In this document: in pieces, positions 26,381 to 36,200 of the stretch
How the letters are laid out: every line of letters starts with the position of its first letter
Numbering within the stretch: the first letter of the stretch is position 1
Assembly: GCA_905250075.1 (NCBI GenBank)
Contig: CAJNOP010000003.1
Location: 124,001-188,000, forward strand
From: Rotaria sp. Silwood1
Taxonomy: Eukaryota > Rotifera > Eurotatoria > Philodinida > Philodinidae
Direction: 5' to 3'
DNA: 64,000 nucleotides
Notes under the pieces: model-generated
The model's input: the letters and a program-made list of their open reading frames with translations, nothing else
Told to the model about the DNA's origin: nothing
The model's database searches: none
Translations under genes and position numbers: made by a program

Positions 26381-27018
26381 TTGATAAAATTGAGTGGACT
26401 GCCGTTCACAGTTGTAGTGATGATGCTAGATTCTTTTTTAATCTGTTGTTTTCTTTTCTTTTTGTATATATAACATTTGATTTCTTTCTGTGTGTACAAT
26501 TTTTCACTTGTACGTTTTTGTGTGTTTCACTATTTTTTTTATACTGTGCATATTGGTTTTCTTTTGTACTATGTCATCGAGATTTTCTGGTGTTTTTATT
26601 CTTTGTTTACAAGATCAAAGAAAGAAGTAATTTTCGGTATATTAATTAGTATTTGTACATTGAAAATGAAATCTAAATACATCCAGGAGATAGAGCAGTA
26701 GGAAATAAATAAGAAAAGAAAAATGAGATAACTGCTGTAAATAACATTTTATTCAATATTTATTTCAAACACAAATAAAATAAATGCGGAAACCTCGGAT
26801 TGATATCCGAGTGTTATGTGTACTTCAAAAAGTGAAGCTAACGACAGATTGGTTTCGATCAACTTATCTAAAATAATTCATCCTTGAGCGCACTAAGGAA
26901 CTGCCCCTTAGGCCCTGCGGATGCCCTCTTTGTGTCCCGTAGGACGTGGCGAAGAGTTAGTTCCGGAGGCTTTATTCATTTGCATAAATGAAAACTTGTT
27001 TGTTTTAGTTGAATCTTG
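26381..27018. other. PLEKHA 3' UTR copy, then GC-rich unique block
   Basis: To about 26690 the sequence matches the 3' UTR at 15307-15650. From 26770 it is unrelated to copy A. A perfect 7-bp stem-loop (ctcggat/tgat/atccgag) lies at about 26794-26811, and a clearly GC-richer block at about 26885-26975 (gccccttaggccctgcggat). I do not recognise an RNA gene. On the minus strand it would be the 3' UTR of the fragment at 27019-27136. Confidence 0.35.
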
Positions 27019-27136
27019 TTATAAACTCATATTAATCAAGTCAAAGTGTGGTACAAATTGTTGAGGATTATCTTGAAAAGGTAAAAGAGCATCATAATGA
27101 GTACCGTTGTAATAAATACAAAATCCTAATTTATTC
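27019..27136 (-). CDS. Possible C-terminal fragment of an OTU-like cysteine protease, cut by assembly gap
   Basis: The minus strand reads LGFCIYYNGTHYDALLPF, then QDNPQQFVPHFDLINMSL and a stop. The G-x-HYDAL motif with preceding hydrophobic strand resembles the catalytic-histidine strand of OTU deubiquitinase domains, and the end of the protein falls soon after it, as is usual. The rest is hidden by the 100-N gap. The plus strand of the same bases is also open (VEDYLEKVKEHHNEYRCN) and faintly resembles the N-terminus of HAT1, so the strand is uncertain. It might be a mobile-element or captured gene. Confidence 0.35.
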
Positions 27137-27236
27137 NNNNNNNNNNNNNNNNNNNNNNNNNNNNNNNNNNNNNNNNNNNNNNNNNNNNNNNNNNNNNNNN
27201 NNNNNNNNNNNNNNNNNNNNNNNNNNNNNNNNNNNN
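27137..27236. other. Assembly gap (100 N)
   Basis: A run of exactly 100 N, the usual placeholder for a gap of unknown size. It lies between the OTU-like fragment and the CCCACA-type repeat. Confidence 0.99.
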
Positions 27237-27285
27237 CACCCACACATCCACACCCACACCCACACACCCACACACCCACACCCCT
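27237..27285. repeat. CCCACA (TGTGGG) type tandem repeat, interstitial telomere-like
   Basis: About 48 bp of imperfect CCCACA/CACCCACA units at the edge of the gap (cccacacccacacacccaca in part). The reverse strand is TGTGGG-rich, which I recall as the telomeric repeat unit of bdelloid rotifers. It may also be a simple microsatellite that caused the assembly gap. Confidence 0.6.
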
Positions 27286-29054
27286 TATCAATGGACATTA
27301 TTACAAGATGAAATTAAAAAAATTAAAAATAACATTGATACAAGCGAGGAAGAACTTCAACAACTTAATGATGCTTTGCCATTAATATCATCCAATTCTT
27401 TTTATATTCCATCGTCATCAATAAAATCCATGTAAGTCAGCTACTTCAAAATCAGAATTTATTTAGTTACTTAAGTAGTTGATCTATTATCTTCATTTCC
27501 AATGACTATATCTCATTCAATTTATGTATAAAAAGTTAAGGTTATTTATTATTATTTTAGTTTTTCATATGAATCTACTGGTAATGATAATGAAAATGAT
27601 GGTATTGTAAAATTTAAATTAGGTTAGTCATTGAAATTTTATTATTTTTTCATTATATTTAATTATTTAGTTCAATTGGAAAAAGATTTAAGAAATGATG
27701 ATCTCGATTTTCGACCTAAATATACTCCTCAAATATTTGTTCAAAAGTAAATTTCAAAAAAGAAAATTAATTATTTATATAATATAAAATATTTCAGTAA
27801 AGCGTTTTTCCGATATTATGGTGTACAAATTCATGTTTATTATTTATCAGCATCAAATAATTTTTATTTAAATATTCATGATGACGAAAAAATTAATCCA
27901 AAAAGCGACCAACAATTGGAAGTAAATAAATCTATTTTCTTTTTTTTTAATAAATAAATTGTTTTTATTTTAAGCCTGATGTTATAATTGCATCATTAAA
28001 TCAATGGTTGCCATCAACAACAACAACAACAAATCTAGAATTATTTTTATCGAAATTAAAAACTGAATATAAATATCTACCATTTGGTGAACAATTATTA
28101 GGCTATGAATTAGCAGGACATGAATCTTATTTTATTCATCGTATAAATCTACAAAATTTACCTAGTGATTCAAAATTCTTTGGTTGGTATTATCATCTTC
28201 AAACATTTCTTATGTTTTTTATCGATATCGTACCATCTATTAATAAAAACAATTTAAATTCGATTGTTTATATCATTTATCAACAATATAAAAATGATAA
28301 TGGTCAAATATCTTATACACCTATTGGATTTACTACAGTTTATCTATATTATGCTTATCCAGATAAAAACCGACCACAAATTTGGTTAGAACTCGTGGCA
28401 TCGATTTTTTTTGTTTGATGAGTTTTATTTTTTAGTGAAATGTTAATTTTACCACCTTATCAACGAAAAGATCATGGACGACGTTTTTTAACAGCAATTT
28501 ATGAAGATTTACGAACAAATTCACGTGTTCAAGACATTACAGGTAATTTACGAACTTCGAGTAAGGCTTAATAATAATTTTTATTTTCATCTAGCTGAAG
28601 ATCCATCAGATGAATTTGTTGCATTACGTGATCTTGTTTCACTTGAATTATGTCATAAATATTTACCAGATTTAGTTTCTAAAGAATCAATACTTAAAAC
28701 TGATCGTGTAACAAAAGAAATGATTGATAAAGCACGAGAAGTTTGTAAATTAACTAAACAAGAAACACGACGTGTTCATGAAATGTGTCTTCTTCAATCA
28801 ATTAATCATAATGATGATAAACAAATGAAACGATTTCGTTTACTTGTTAAACAACGTCTTTTGGAATTATTAGAAGTAATATATTCTTTCATCTGATTCA
28901 TAGAATAATTTTTCTTTTTGAATAGTTTGATCGGCATAATAAGATTGAATTGGTTGATGAACAGAACCGAAAAATTTATATAACTTATCAATATGAAGTT
29001 GATTTTGAACATTATAAGAACATTCTTCAATCATATTATAAATATATTACATAA
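27286..29054 (+). CDS. HAT1: Histone acetyltransferase type B catalytic subunit HAT1 (5' end in gap)
   Basis: Acetylates free histone H4 on Lys5 and Lys12 using acetyl-CoA. Exons: up to 27431, 27561-27622, 27671-27746, 27798-27921, 27975-28384, 28436-28542, 28595-28875 and 28926-29054 (TAA). All phases agree. Similarity to human HAT1 runs in order: LEKDLRNDDLDFRPKYTPQI (human FPEDLENDIRTFFPEYTHQL), YKYLPFGEQL, HLQTFLMFFID, GFTTVYLYYAYPDKNRPQ, EMLILPPYQRKDHGRRFL, DITAEDPSDEF and LELCHKYLP. The catalytic Glu-Asp of ITAEDPS is kept; the human Glu187 position is Asp. The acetyl-CoA loop QGQGHG of human is QRKDHG here. The first visible exon encodes a coiled segment (DEIKKIKNNIDTSEEELQQL) not seen in human HAT1; it splices in phase but may be lineage-specific. 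The N-terminus is lost in the gap. The gene sits inside duplication copy B and is absent from copy A. Confidence 0.88.
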
Positions 29055-30599
29055 AGCCATAAAGTATTTTATTCATTTGATCTTTATTTTTCTTCTTTTT
29101 TTCCTTCATATTAACTTCAATAAAACAAATAACGGGTGATAGAAAAATTTTTGGACAAAATGTCGAGAGCTGAAACGTATATAACAGCCATCGAAAGAAC
29201 CTTTTTTTTTATTGGTTACATAGCTTGTCCTGCCCTCGATATGTCATATCAATTTGACATTTTTCGACTGCTAGTGAGAAAACTTTTTATTGCAAGTGAA
29301 AACTTAAATTCAGAAAGTAGAAAAGATAGAAAATGTCGTTGTCTTTGTGAATGAATGATCACAAAAATGATGAATGAATGCGTCATGAAACATGAAGACA
29401 AGACTGAAACTATGTTTTGCAATTTTATGTTCTTTTTTAACATGAATTTTCTTATTAATGTATGATTTATTTATTTTTTTATTCATGTGATATTGTCAGA
29501 GATAATTAATAACAATCTTTATTGGTTGAAAGGATCTATTATATGAAAATTTTCTGCATTATATAGATTTTGATATTATTTGTGTTATGTTTACATAAAA
29601 CTTTGTCTTTTCATGCACTGCAAAATATCAAGAAGCGCATTATTAGATAATTTCTTCTGTCGAACTGTTTGACTCTTTGAGGATAAAAATCCACGTCCTT
29701 TTGTCGTTCTATATGAGTGCAATCATAACAAATATATCCTAATATTGTTTATTGCGTTTGTGAATAATATTTTTTGTCACCATTCGAAAAAAAAAACAAA
29801 TGTAATCCATGAAACGGTTGGTTTGCTTTAATATTTTCTACATGATGATGAAAAAATTTTGAACAACTAGAGATAAATAGAATTATGTTCCTTCCTAGTA
29901 TTCATCTTTAAGATGTAAAACATAAATGGAATAAAAGTTTTCTGTACATGATTTTTAGTATGATCTTATATAATAATGAACATGTATAAATGAGACAATT
30001 CATTAAATATAATTGATCCGGTGTCATAGGAAAAGATTTCTCTACATTATAAAAATTATCAATAAACATCTTTGTGTTATAGTTGCCGACATGCCAGAAA
30101 ACGATTTAGTTTTATTTCTACAGATACTATAAAGAATTCTGCACTCGAAGTCGAAAGTGTTTTCTATATGTGAATAAATTGCAAATCTTAAGTAAAATTT
30201 GTACGAGAAAAAAAAGAAACTCTACTCGATTTCTTAGTGTTGGATTTTATAATATTCTGTCTGTATTATAGAACACAAGCTTCGCAACATTTTACTACAT
30301 ACCATTCAGTGTACGACTGTTCTCTAAGATAGAATGCATTCTAGAGAATGTTACTTAATGAAACAGGAATGTCCTTCTACGTTTCATTATATTTTGTAAA
30401 TTTTTTTTCGTAATAGAGAGAGAGATAAAATGCTGTATTGTTAACTAGTTACATCACTCTTAGAAATACAATTACAGTAAAAATATAACCGAAAACAAAC
30501 AAACTTTTCATACGGCTATTTCTAGCATATCGTTGTAAAATATGAAATAAGGCTTTCTAGAAGAACATGGTGTCTCTTTATATGTTGCAAAGTATTTAC

Positions 30600-32130
30600 A
30601 GACAAAATATCTTAGGTAAAATCCAGGGAAAGTTGTAAAACACCGAAAACCAAGATGCTTAAAAGCAAAATATCGAAGAAAAACATTGAAAAACATGCTG
30701 AAAGTGTAAAATCTCCAAAATCAGGCATGTCGAAAAATAATTATCGAATTTACAAAATTTCGGAGTAGAAGAATATCGAAAAGAATATATTGAGAATGTT
30801 TGATATAGAATGAGACTGTTGAAAATTTTTCAACGTTGCAATTACTACTAATTTACGCTATTAACTCTTCGTTACTGTTGTGGGATCCGTGCGGACCCAT
30901 CTTAGTATTTTTCGTCTAGTACTCCATCAGCATTTGTTGTTTCAAATCATTCCTCTTCGGTAATCTCTAATCTTTAGTAGGCCCATAATATTCTCACCAG
31001 AAATTAGGAATAGTCCTTGGGAGGTAGAAATACAGTAGTGAGTCCACGTGGACCCCAGAGTACCAATGGTGTTATCAGCATAATTTAAAAAAAGATAAAA
31101 ATAAAGCTATCCATAAAGAGACAAATTGCTTCTCTTCCCACCTGATGACAATTATGTATGTGAATATATCAGCATATTTCTATCGTTCTAGACTGAGGCC
31201 ATTGGATTTATCATTTTTTTTCAATTGTATTTCAGTGTTGTAATGAAATTGATGTCAAACAACTTTTTTCAATATTGTATGTCTCTATATTGTCTTTATG
31301 AAACGTGACACACATATCTTTATGAAGAGAGTATTTAGAGGCTTGTAGCACAGAAATGAATTGCTGAAGTAAAACAAAAGTATCGATTTATTATAATTTT
31401 TTTATGGGTGGATCCAAGTGGGCCTCAGAACATGCATGAAGTTTCAAAATGAGAACGTCAACGGAGGGCTAAATGGAAGATAATTTAGATTTTGTTTTTC
31501 TGTTTCTGAGTATGAGAATAAGAAGGTTAAATGAAGAATTCAATTAAGTTTCACTTCAAATACAATGACAAAATTTTTAAGTAGAGCATAATAATGAATT
31601 TAATTTTGATTCCTTACATCATTTGCCACCAAGAATGACAGTTCTTTTATATATTTTAGAACATTGATTCTTGCATTATCCCATCAAGTTGAAACTGTCG
31701 TAACCCTATCTTGTACAAAGTATACTTTTTCAATTTTGTTGTACTTTTGGATGCGTATATGTGCTTATAGGATTTGGGGATGGGTCTAGAATGTGAGGAT
31801 AGGTGTAAGAGATGAATACGGGTGTTTTGACGGGTGTCAGTGTGTATACAGGTGAATAGAAGGCTTCCAGCAATATCTCGACTCAAATCCCTGCCAAACG
31901 CATAAGCTCTATGTACGAGTCATAGATTTTATTCAATAGATATTACACATTTTTTGACATTTTGTACTTTCGATATTTTTCTCATCGACTTTTTAAGTTT
32001 CGACGTTTTATCTTTTCGAGGTTTAGTTTTCGATGTTTATCCTTTCAAATTATGCATGTTGAGTTTTTTTGAATGTTTTCCCACAGCGTTATTTTGCATC
32101 GTCAACAATTTTGTTTTTTTGACGTTGAGA
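30600..32130. mobile_element. Probable insertion in copy B with repetitive flanks
   Basis: Copy A has no matching sequence between about 17560 and 17690, whereas copy B gains about 1.5 kb. The left end (30610-30790) carries repeated gaaaa(c/t)a-type units such as aatatcgaagaaaaacattg. The right end (31960-32110) carries the complementary type, such as tttcgacgttttatcttttc, giving loose inverted-repeat arms. The interior holds GC-rich motifs gggatccgtgcggacccat (about 30891) and gagtccacgtggacccc (about 31039). No coding frame is recognised. The boundaries are approximate and the class is unknown. Confidence 0.35.
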
Positions 32131-33060
32131 CTTTCTATGGTTTGCAACCAAATCGAAATCAATACAAGCGATAAAGATATAGATCACGACGGAACAATAT
32201 TTCGTATGACAATGAGATATTCACATCAGAATAACATATAAAAAATCTACCAGCATCTGTTAATTAAAAGAAAATTTAATTAGAAAATACTTCTCGGTGT
32301 ACCATTTATCTAGCAAGCGAATATAATAGTCATGTAAAAACACTTATGCCCACTTTTATTTTGTAATTTACACTAAGATAAACAAGCTTTAGAATAGTGT
32401 AAAAATAAATTTAGATTGTAACCAATAGAAAAGAGATTTATATTATAGTTAAATTTTATGCTTACAACTCACGTCTAAGTTAACCGATGTCAATCATTTT
32501 GATATATGGGATATTTGAACATCTTGTAATCTTCACGTCACCGTTTTTCGTACGATGATGTTTGAGATATTCTATTCAATATAAATTATTTCCAAATATA
32601 AATAACAACTTTGCATAATCTAATATATCGTATTAAATCATACAGTTTAAATTAGCAAAAAAAAGAAAACGATTATATTATCTAGCACGAATAGATCAAA
32701 TTAAAATATCCCATCTAATTAATATTGATGAATGATGTGGATATACTTCGAGCAATCTAATCTTAGTGACCGACCTATTTTAATTCTTTATAAAAAGCTT
32801 AAATTACTTTTTCTCTATATAGTCTGATAGTAAAAACAAAGTTTTAATTTTCTATGATATACGATCATTTTTCAACCAATATCATTATATCCAATTTCAA
32901 TAGAACCTGTCTGGTGATGATGCATGACGGTTAAATTACGTCGTATTGTTTTCGATACGTGTATTCTATTGATGATTTGCTTTGTTCTTTCTCCTTTTCT
33001 TTGTATAGTTTTTCTCCTTCCTTCAAATGTGTAACTGTCTGCACATACGTATGTCGTGAC

Positions 33061-34062
33061 GAAGTTATTTTTCATTCACGTATCAATAAATATTTAAATA
33101 AACTGAATATTCTACTGCTGAATGTTTCATAAAAAATACACTTTGTGCTAATAAATATCCGTTCATTTGACAAAAGAAAGATTATTCATAAATTACTAGA
33201 AAATAGTTGAGGATGTATAGAATCGATAGGACATATTTTTAACATAAATTATTCGAAAAAAATGAGATACATGCATTTAGAACGAAATTATATATTTAAT
33301 ATCATTTATTAGCACATGCTGCCCAGTTGTGGCAACGAAAGTTACACAACATATTTCATTTTGCATAATCAATAACTGTAGACAATATTGATGATGTTAG
33401 TGTTATTAGAGACTAAATTCATTGATGAATATAATTTCTTTTTTTCTTCAGTATTTTTAGCTCTGATTATTATAGCAGGAAACGATACAGGTAAAGCTGT
33501 CGTTTAGTGGAACGCTGAATAGAGTTGATGCTTGAAAACTTACTTTATACTTGTATTGTCAAAAAAAATGAACACTATTACTTCAACTCGTATATATGCT
33601 CATTATTTAATAATGAAAACAGATTTACCAATTATAATATCTTTATTGAGAGTGTGTTTAGTTATATGTGTGAATTTTGATTTAATTTAATCAGATTAAC
33701 CTTCGTATTATTAGTACACAATCTCTAGTTGAAGATATCACAAATGTGCACATTTACTCTTGAAAATTTTCCGAGTGACTTGATTTTATTTATAAACTAT
33801 GAAGTTAATCTCTTACTACCTTGCAGAATATTTTTCATGTTGATCTTCATGTCATGTTTTGGATAAAACTCGGTTTATAATTCGCACAAGTTCAATCTAG
33901 GGTGAAATTTGTTCATTTGACAAAAGAAATATTATGAAAAATATTTCTTTTGTCAAATGAACGAATATTTATTAGCACAAAGTGTATTTTTTATGAAACA
34001 TTCAGCAGTAGAATATAGAGTTTATTGAAATATTTATTATTACGTGAATGAAAAATAACTTC
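33061..34062. mobile_element. 1.0-kb non-autonomous element with ~120-bp terminal inverted repeats
   Basis: The left arm 33061 to about 33180 (gaagttatttttcattcacg ... tgacaaaagaaa) is matched in reverse complement by 33940-34062 (aatatttcttttgtcaaatg ... gtgaatgaaaaataacttc) with only a few differences. The intervening ~750 bp have no open frame of note. Relative to copy A the insertion falls within the stretch matching about 18300-18340, so it entered copy B after the duplication (or was excised from A). It is too small to encode a transposase, hence a MITE or a deletion derivative. Confidence 0.75.
33911..33962. repeat. Perfect 23-bp hairpin at the inner edge of the right TIR
   Basis: 33911-33933 (gttcatttgacaaaagaaat plus att) pairs perfectly with 33940-33962 across a 6-base loop (atgaaa). 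The sequence is that of the inner end of the element's own arm, so a small extra copy of the arm end lies next to the right arm in inverted orientation. This could be a replication or repair scar of the element. Confidence 0.8.
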
Positions 34063-35201
34063 GACAAGTGTGAGCATCAAAGTTATAACTTTGTCGATCG
34101 GTATAATTTCGATACGACATATACATAAAGATACACGTCTTGTTTTTTTTCTTTGTATCTGTTGCTTATTAGCGTGTTCTGAAAAAAGTTAAAAAAATAA
34201 AATTAGTTGTAACTCTAACACTGTTCATCATTATTTTATATGAATAAAGAAAATTTTCGATTCTAAATTAAAGTGAACAATTCACTTATTATTCAAGAAA
34301 GAGTTATTCATGATCAATGGTGTTCAATTTGTGGTAGCAAGCTCCTTTTCTCAGGAAAGTTAAAGTATGATCTGAAGGATTTCTTGAAAATCGAGAAGAT
34401 ATTGAAGAGAAAGTACAAGCTATTGGTTTCTATATTTTATTTTTTCTTCTTCCACCACTACGTTTGTATGATCTTAAATATCTATTATTTAGAGATGTTT
34501 TTCTTAAATCAACACATTCATTTATTTAGCGCTCTTTTCAATAGCTTGGCTTGACCGTTATTCAGGTCGATGATAAACTTAAAAATATACTTTATCGTTC
34601 ATGTAATCGATATAATTATTCGAAGGGAAATATTTCTTTTAATGATTTACGATATAAGTATTCAAGATTATTATAAACAGGAAAGCAAATACTATTAATA
34701 TGCATATCATGGGAGGGTAAATACCTATTTCGTAATGTTGTTTGAGTCTACGCACATACTTTTCTCACTTTCATCGTATACGTTGTTATTGTTTTTCTAT
34801 CCTTCGCTTCATGTGTTCTTCTTCGTCATTCTATTGTCACATTTATTGGTTTCTTTTTTTATTTTTGCTAATCATCATGCATATTCTCCTTACAATTACC
34901 ACTATATAAAGTGTGTGATTTTACAAAAAACATCATGCAATCTTGAGAGTTAGGTAATTAAGGGATTCTCATCTTTTGACAAGAACTAAAAATAATTTTT
35001 TTACAATTGTAAGTATTGTACATATGTGATTGATGCCTCTTCGATCTTGTATTATCATACACTTATGAAACCCAAAAAGAAATTGAGTTGTACGTAATTT
35101 TATCTTTACATACTTATATTCATGTGGTAGACTCAATTTGAAGTTCAAGAACAAGATTTATTTTAAATCGAGATCAAATAAAAACATATATGAAAATTAA
35201 C

Positions 35202-35288
35202 ATGATGCTGAAAATAGTGTCTTGTTGTTATATATTTACTCTCATCTTTGTATTCATAATCTTTCATCTTTTTAATACTTTTTCGTAA
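35202..35288 (+). CDS. Conserved hydrophobic micro-ORF upstream of WAP gene 2
   Basis: A 28-codon frame MMLKIVSCCYIFTLIFVFII followed by eight codons and TAA, 71 bases before the WAP start. It is the counterpart of the two copies at 19291 and 19611, with several synonymous or conservative changes. Function unknown; it may be an upstream ORF or simply conserved leader sequence. Confidence 0.3.
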   Translation: MMLKIVSCCYIFTLIFVFIIFHLFNTFS

Positions 35289-35358
35289 ATATTAAATTGA
35301 CTCTAACACATTATATATTCTATTGTATAGTTTAGATTAATCATTTATTATACAAATT

Positions 35359-35760
35359 ATGTCTCATTATCTATATGCTGTATTATTATTATTATTGATG
35401 ATTGTTTCAATTGTCAATGCTGGTCAAAAAGTTTGTCCTGGTTATGGATTTGTTCGACCGCCAAAAAATTGTAAATCAACATGTTCACCACTAAAAGATA
35501 AATGTCCATTAGGCAAAAAATGTTGTTTCCGTCTTGCACAACCATGTGGTTTCCATTGTATTATACCTAAAGATAATCAACCAAAACGAGGCAAATGTCC
35601 AACGTCTAAAGCCAAACCAAAATATAGAGATTGGTACGTATGTGATCGACATCTTTGTGATGTTGATAATGATTGCAAAGGTACTTGGAAATGTTGTCGC
35701 AATCCATGTAATGCGGCAATATGTATTCCACCACAAGCCGCTAAACGTCCATTTGTTTAA
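35359..35760 (+). CDS. Secreted protein with two WAP (four-disulfide core) domains, gene 2
   Basis: Single-exon paralogue of the gene at 19767. A signal peptide (YAVLLLLLMIVSIVNA) is followed by two WAP domains, each with all eight cysteines (KVCPGYGFVRPPKNC ... FHCIIP; GKCPTSKAK ... AAICIPP). It has a longer C-terminus (QAAKRPFV). It is much more basic than gene 1: acidic residues of gene 1 (CSREKDEC, ETGQQNP) are replaced by neutral or basic ones (CSPLKDKC, KAKPKYR). Such a charge shift suggests different target proteases or membrane binding, which is inference. The inhibitory-loop region before the second cysteine (RPPDKC against RPPKNC) also differs. Confidence 0.9.
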   Translation: MSHYLYAVLLLLLMIVSIVNAGQKVCPGYGFVRPPKNCKSTCSPLKDKCPLGKKCCFRLAQPCGFHCIIPKDNQPKRGKCPTSKAKPKYRDWYVCDRHLCDVDNDCKGTWKCCRNPCNAAICIPPQAAKRPFV

Positions 35761-36039
35761 AAAATTATACTATGGAATTTATTGATTAACTACATGTAGA
35801 AATGACAAATTTTTTTTGTTATTCAATGTTTATTTGTGTTGTATTTCAAAAACGTATGTTGGAAATGGGATTGTTTTTTTTTTGCTAACCAAAATAAAAA
35901 TATTTTTCTGCATTCGTATACACATACAAATATAAGACACGTATTGTCAGATAGGAAAACAAGATAAGTTATATTGTATTGATTATTGTTTTGGTTTTAA
36001 TTTGGATGTATAATCAAATGGAAATTTGATAAAAATAAA

Positions 36040-36200
36040 AACAAGGTAATTATTTTTCTACTATCAATATGATAATTTGTTTGATAGCTGAAATGAATGA
36101 GCATGGTTTATTTGTAACAGAAGATCCTCTAGAAAAAAGTGAATTATCTACCATTCTTTACGAATATCAATTATTATTCAAAGCTCGTTGTTTCGATGCA
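36040..36200 (+). pseudogene. Decayed decarboxylase 5' exon remnants after WAP gene 2
   Basis: 36055-36118 (ttctactatcaatatgataa ... gatagctgaaatgaatgagc) closely matches decarboxylase exon 2 (41171-41237), encoding IAEMNEH in both. The stretch near 36160-36180 resembles the start of exon 3. No intact frame or intron remains. It is the copy-B member of the same set as 20440-20610. Confidence 0.6.

Larger units (their letters stand above)
29055..35201. other. Duplication copy B, non-coding between HAT1 and WAP gene 2
   Basis: From about 29240 this follows copy A (15690 to 19290) in order, interrupted by two insertions: about 30540-32150, and the inverted-repeat element 33061-34062. I recognise no gene. 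Frames such as 31954-32241 and 34273-34554 are open but not conserved in copy A. Confidence 0.5.

Noticed and set aside
27048-27136. Plus-strand frame VQIVEDYLEKVKEHHNEYRCN as the HAT1 N-terminus
   Set aside because: Faint resemblance to human HAT1 residues 8-25, but there is no ATG or acceptor, and the minus-strand HYDAL motif is more specific. Not decided because of the gap.
33911-33962. microRNA precursor
   Set aside because: A perfect 23-bp stem with a 6-base loop is too short and too perfect for a typical precursor, and it is explained as an arm fragment of the inverted-repeat element.
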